From assembly GCA_021299955.1 (NCBI GenBank), contig JAJTFQ010000056.1, positions 1 through 45,330 on the forward strand: DNA of 45,330 nucleotides, written 5' to 3'. The position numbers were made by a program, and so were the translations under genes. The DNA is from Chitinophagaceae bacterium (GTDB lineage: Bacteria > Bacteroidota > Bacteroidia > Chitinophagales > Chitinophagaceae). Shown piece after piece: positions 43,152-45,330 of the stretch. Below the pieces are notes generated by a model. The model saw nothing but the letters and a program-made list of their open reading frames with translations. It made no database searches and was not told where the DNA came from. Position 1 is the stretch's first letter. Each line of letters begins with the position of its first letter.

Positions 43152-44090
43152 TCAGTATCTCCAGGTTTGGTTCTTGACGGGGGTGAGCAGGTTTTGCACG
43201 GCACGGATCATCTCCATATCAGGTATTTCTCCCACCCAGGCGACGTTGCGGCGAACCGCTGCGGGATCCGCACTGCTGAACATGGTGGTTGGGATGCCTT
43301 CGCGACTGGCGGACCATTGCAGGGCCAGTTTGGCGATGTCGGTACCCTCGGTTCTGCACCAGTCGGCGGCTTCAGCGAAAACCCTTCGTTGGTCGGGGGT
43401 GGCGGGGTGCCAGTCAGGTGCGCTGCGGCCGGTGAGCAGGCCGGAAGCGAAGGGGGAAGCATTGATCATGCCGATGCCTTTTTCCCGGGCGATGGGCAGC
43501 AATTGCTCCAGACGATCGTCATGCAGGCAGCAGATATTATGCGACAGCCCGACATCGATGGGGACGGTCTTCAGCACCTGTTCCCAAAGGTCCGGCGGGT
43601 ACATGCCGATGCCGAAGGCGGAGATCCGACCTTCCTGTTTCAGCCGTTGGAGCGTCTCGATGCCTTCCTGCAGGGCCCATTCGGTATGCCTGCGATCGCC
43701 GTATTCGATATCGTGCAGGTAGAGGATATCGATATGATCCACGCCCAGTCTGCGGGCGCTGTCATCGACGGATCTCCGGATCGCATCGTTGCCATAATCG
43801 AAATGATCCTGTCCATACCCACCGGGGGCCGTCCATTTGCCCACTTTGGTGGAGAGGATGTAGGATGACCGCGGCACGCCGGCCAGTCCTTTGCCGAGCA
43901 GGGTCTCGGAAAGGGTGGCACCGTAGGCGGGTGCAACGTCGAAGTAATTGATGCCCAATTCCAGGGCGGTGTGGACGGCTGCCAGTGCGTCTTCCTCCTG
44001 TACGGGACGGAATACGCTGCCGAGGGAAGAAGCGCCGAAGCTGAGGCGGGACACTTCCAGGCCGGTATTTCCGAGTGGATGGCGGATCAT
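43152..44090 (-). CDS. Aldo/keto reductase, L-fucose/L-galactose dehydrogenase-like
   Basis: This 312-residue AKR starts MIRHPLGNTGLEVSRLSFGA. The GASSLGSVF segment matches the pattern of plant L-galactose dehydrogenase and bacterial L-fucose dehydrogenases. Catalytic residues are Asp and Tyr in FDVAPAYG, Lys in LSTKVGKW and His in YLHDIEYG. It would oxidise the sugar C1 to the 1,5-lactone with NAD(P)+. Its start overlaps the previous gene's stop by 4 bp (ATGA), showing translational coupling with the Zn-dehydrogenase, and the lactonase follows directly. Confidence 0.9.
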   Translation of the reverse strand: MIRHPLGNTGLEVSRLSFGASSLGSVFRPVQEEDALAAVHTALELGINYFDVAPAYGATLSETLLGKGLAGVPRSSYILSTKVGKWTAPGGYGQDHFDYGNDAIRRSVDDSARRLGVDHIDILYLHDIEYGDRRHTEWALQEGIETLQRLKQEGRISAFGIGMYPPDLWEQVLKTVPIDVGLSHNICCLHDDRLEQLLPIAREKGIGMINASPFASGLLTGRSAPDWHPATPDQRRVFAEAADWCRTEGTDIAKLALQWSASREGIPTTMFSSADPAAVRRNVAWVGEIPDMEMIRAVQNLLTPVKNQTWRY

Positions 44091-45106
44091 GATGCGATCT
44101 GGATTTTCATGACGTTTTGTCGGGCGTTTGCCAGTTCCATGGCCTGCGGGATCTCATCGAAGGGATGCACATGGGTCACGAGGCCGTCTAGGCGTATGAT
44201 GCCCGCGGCCACCAGATGCATGGCCTCTTCAAAGACATTGGCGAAGCGAAACGACCCTCGCAGGTTGAGTTCACGGTTCATGATGAGATTGGCGGGGAGG
44301 CTGACCTCTTCCGGCAAGGTACCGACGAGGACGACCGTTGCACCTCTGTTCGTTGCGAGGATCGCGTTTGACAATGCGACCGGGGATCCTGCCGCTTCAA
44401 AACAGATATCAAAGGGCGCGATGGTCGACCAGGCATCGGGGGCCGTGGGGTCCAGGATCCGATCGGCACCTGATTGCAGGGCGAACTGTCGGGCGAAGGG
44501 GTCCGGGTCACTGACGGTGATATCCAGTGCGCCGAAGGCCCGGAGGACCCGCAGGATGAGCTGACCGATGGGTCCGCCGCCGGTGATGAGGATGCGTTTT
44601 CCGGCGGGTTGTCCGCATTGCCGCACGGCATGCATCGCTACGGACAGGGGCTCCAGCAGGGAAGCCTCTGCCAGACCGATCCCCGGCGGCAGCCGATGGC
44701 AGTTGCGGGCAGGTGCTGCCACGAGGCGGGCCATGGAACCATCGAGGTGCGGGTCGCAGCTGGCGGACCCAAAATAGCGCATGTCCGCACAGAGATTGTA
44801 CCGGCCGGTGCGGCAGTGTCCACATGTGCCACAGGGCATGGAGGGATCGATGGCCACTTCATCGCCAGGCGTGAGGCCGGTTACGCCTGACCCGATGCTG
44901 CGGATGACCCCGGAGAATTCATGGCCAAGGGCGAAGGGTCTTTTCGGGACAAATTTTCCGCAGTAGCCATGTCGGAAATAGTGTAGATCCGAGCCACAGA
45001 TACCGGTGAACCGGGGTTCGACGACCACCATCCCCGGCATGGGCTCGGGATCCGGGCGTTCTTCGGCCCTGATGTCGAGGGCGCCGTGCAAGAGATATGC
45101 TTTCAT
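44087..45106 (-). CDS. Zn-dependent medium-chain alcohol dehydrogenase (L-idonate 5-dehydrogenase-like)
   Basis: The protein is 339 residues. Catalytic zinc site: ICGSDLHY (Cys), GHEF (His-Glu). Structural zinc site: CGTCGHCRTGRYNLC (four Cys). The Rossmann glycine motif is GGGPIGQL. The best-fitting group is L-idonate/sorbitol-type dehydrogenase. It likely oxidises a hexonate or polyol with NAD(P)+. The start at 45106 (MKAYLLHGALDIRAEERPD) is chosen over an upstream extension lacking homology. It is the second visible gene of the minus-strand operon, 35 bp downstream of an incomplete oxidoreductase-like gene. Confidence 0.9.
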   Translation of the reverse strand: MKAYLLHGALDIRAEERPDPEPMPGMVVVEPRFTGICGSDLHYFRHGYCGKFVPKRPFALGHEFSGVIRSIGSGVTGLTPGDEVAIDPSMPCGTCGHCRTGRYNLCADMRYFGSASCDPHLDGSMARLVAAPARNCHRLPPGIGLAEASLLEPLSVAMHAVRQCGQPAGKRILITGGGPIGQLILRVLRAFGALDITVSDPDPFARQFALQSGADRILDPTAPDAWSTIAPFDICFEAAGSPVALSNAILATNRGATVVLVGTLPEEVSLPANLIMNRELNLRGSFRFANVFEEAMHLVAAGIIRLDGLVTHVHPFDEIPQAMELANARQNVMKIQIAS

Positions 45107-45141
45107 GATCTTATCCGTGTATTTCTGAATGTACGCATGTT

Positions 45142-45330
45142 TCAGATTCCCATGACACGGACTGCGTACACCTGAGCGCGTGACAGGCCATGGGTGGAGA
45201 GGCATTCCAGTCGGAGGGCGGTCACACCGGAGATCTCGACGTCATGCAGTCTGTTGCGCTGGTGATTGTCGCGGATATCCGCCAGGGTTGTTTCCGATCC
45301 ATCGGGATGGATGGCGATCAGCCGGTAATC
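45142..45330 (-). CDS. C-terminal end of a discoidin-like-tailed protein (probable FAD-dependent oxidoreductase), partial
   Basis: The last 62 codons are visible, entering from the right edge in frame: DYRLIAIHPDGSETTLADIR, then a DNHQRNRLHDVE block, and finally LRLECLSTHGLSRAQVYAVR. This is the end of an F5/8-type (discoidin-like) beta-sandwich, as found at the C-terminus of some Bacteroidota FAD-dependent oxidoreductases and glycan-active enzymes. The frame is open to the window edge. It lies 35 bp upstream of the Zn-dehydrogenase gene, same strand. Confidence 0.65.
   Translation of the reverse strand, partial: DYRLIAIHPDGSETTLADIRDNHQRNRLHDVEISGVTALRLECLSTHGLSRAQVYAVRVMGI

Noticed and set aside
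1-45330. tRNA or rRNA genes
   Set aside because: No cloverleaf-like GGTTCGAATCC-type T-arm with matching acceptor stem or conserved rRNA segment was noticed in any gap.

Overview
The window looks like part of a chromosome from a Bacteroidota species, most likely of the Chitinophagaceae. The evidence is: a TonB-dependent receptor with a carboxypeptidase-regulatory N-terminus, a TlpA-like thioredoxin protein of the Bacteroidota type, a lamin-tail/gliding-type C-terminal module, paired secreted amidohydrolases, SPII lipoproteins, weak Shine-Dalgarno use, and several TAnnTTTG-like -7 promoter boxes. By eye the G+C is a little above one half, except for an AT-rich patch around 34.75-35.7 kb. No rRNA, tRNA, CRISPR array, transposase or prophage is visible.

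Layout. 0-2.3 kb: the end of a lamin-tail surface protein, a PfkB sugar kinase and a SixA-type phosphatase. 2.3-8.8 kb (minus strand): two secreted amidohydrolases, an EamA transporter and a MurG-like glycosyltransferase. 8.9-9.3 kb: a tiny lipoprotein and an 82-aa unknown. 9.3-9.7 kb: a non-coding block of hairpin repeats. 9.7-14.2 kb (minus): an aminotransferase and a very large BNR-repeat exported protein. 14.3-17.1 kb: YceI, MsrB, adenylate kinase and FabG. 17.3-24.4 kb (plus): a small membrane protein, then a tight inorganic-carbon cluster of beta-carbonic anhydrase, SulP transporter, DabA and DabB. 24.5-33.6 kb: a GH3-fold enzyme with LptB, MetF, a TlpA-like protein, a pentapeptide protein, a TonB-dependent receptor, a small unknown and an XRE regulator. 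33.8-38.8 kb: a PhyH dioxygenase, an MNT/HEPN toxin-antitoxin pair, a SOUL protein, a PhoD-like phosphatase, a GH18 lipoprotein and a small unknown. 38.8-45.3 kb: two convergent sulfatases and a minus-strand sugar-oxidation operon (FAD-oxidoreductase-like tail, L-idonate-type dehydrogenase, L-fucose/L-galactose dehydrogenase, fuconolactonase-like amidohydrolase, RhaM-type mutarotase). Together these suggest use of sulfated fucose- or rhamnose-rich glycans.

The most notable system is the 17.8-24.4 kb cluster. DabA keeps the full Cys-Asp...His...Cys zinc site with spacing matching the characterised DAB enzyme, and it sits with a second carbonic anhydrase and a bicarbonate-type SulP carrier. This looks like a complete CO2/bicarbonate capture module in an apparent heterotroph, since nothing for autotrophy is visible here. 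Its membrane partner, dabB, is broken in this sequence by an internal deletion that also shifts the frame.

Three other genes are also damaged. rhaM carries a short frameshifting deletion, the PhoD-like gene an apparent in-frame deletion, and the HEPN toxin gene an in-frame stop. Whether this reflects real gene decay or assembly error cannot be settled from the sequence alone. Residue-level statements below were read from the translated sequence. Family and pathway assignments come from recognised motifs and recall, with no database search.
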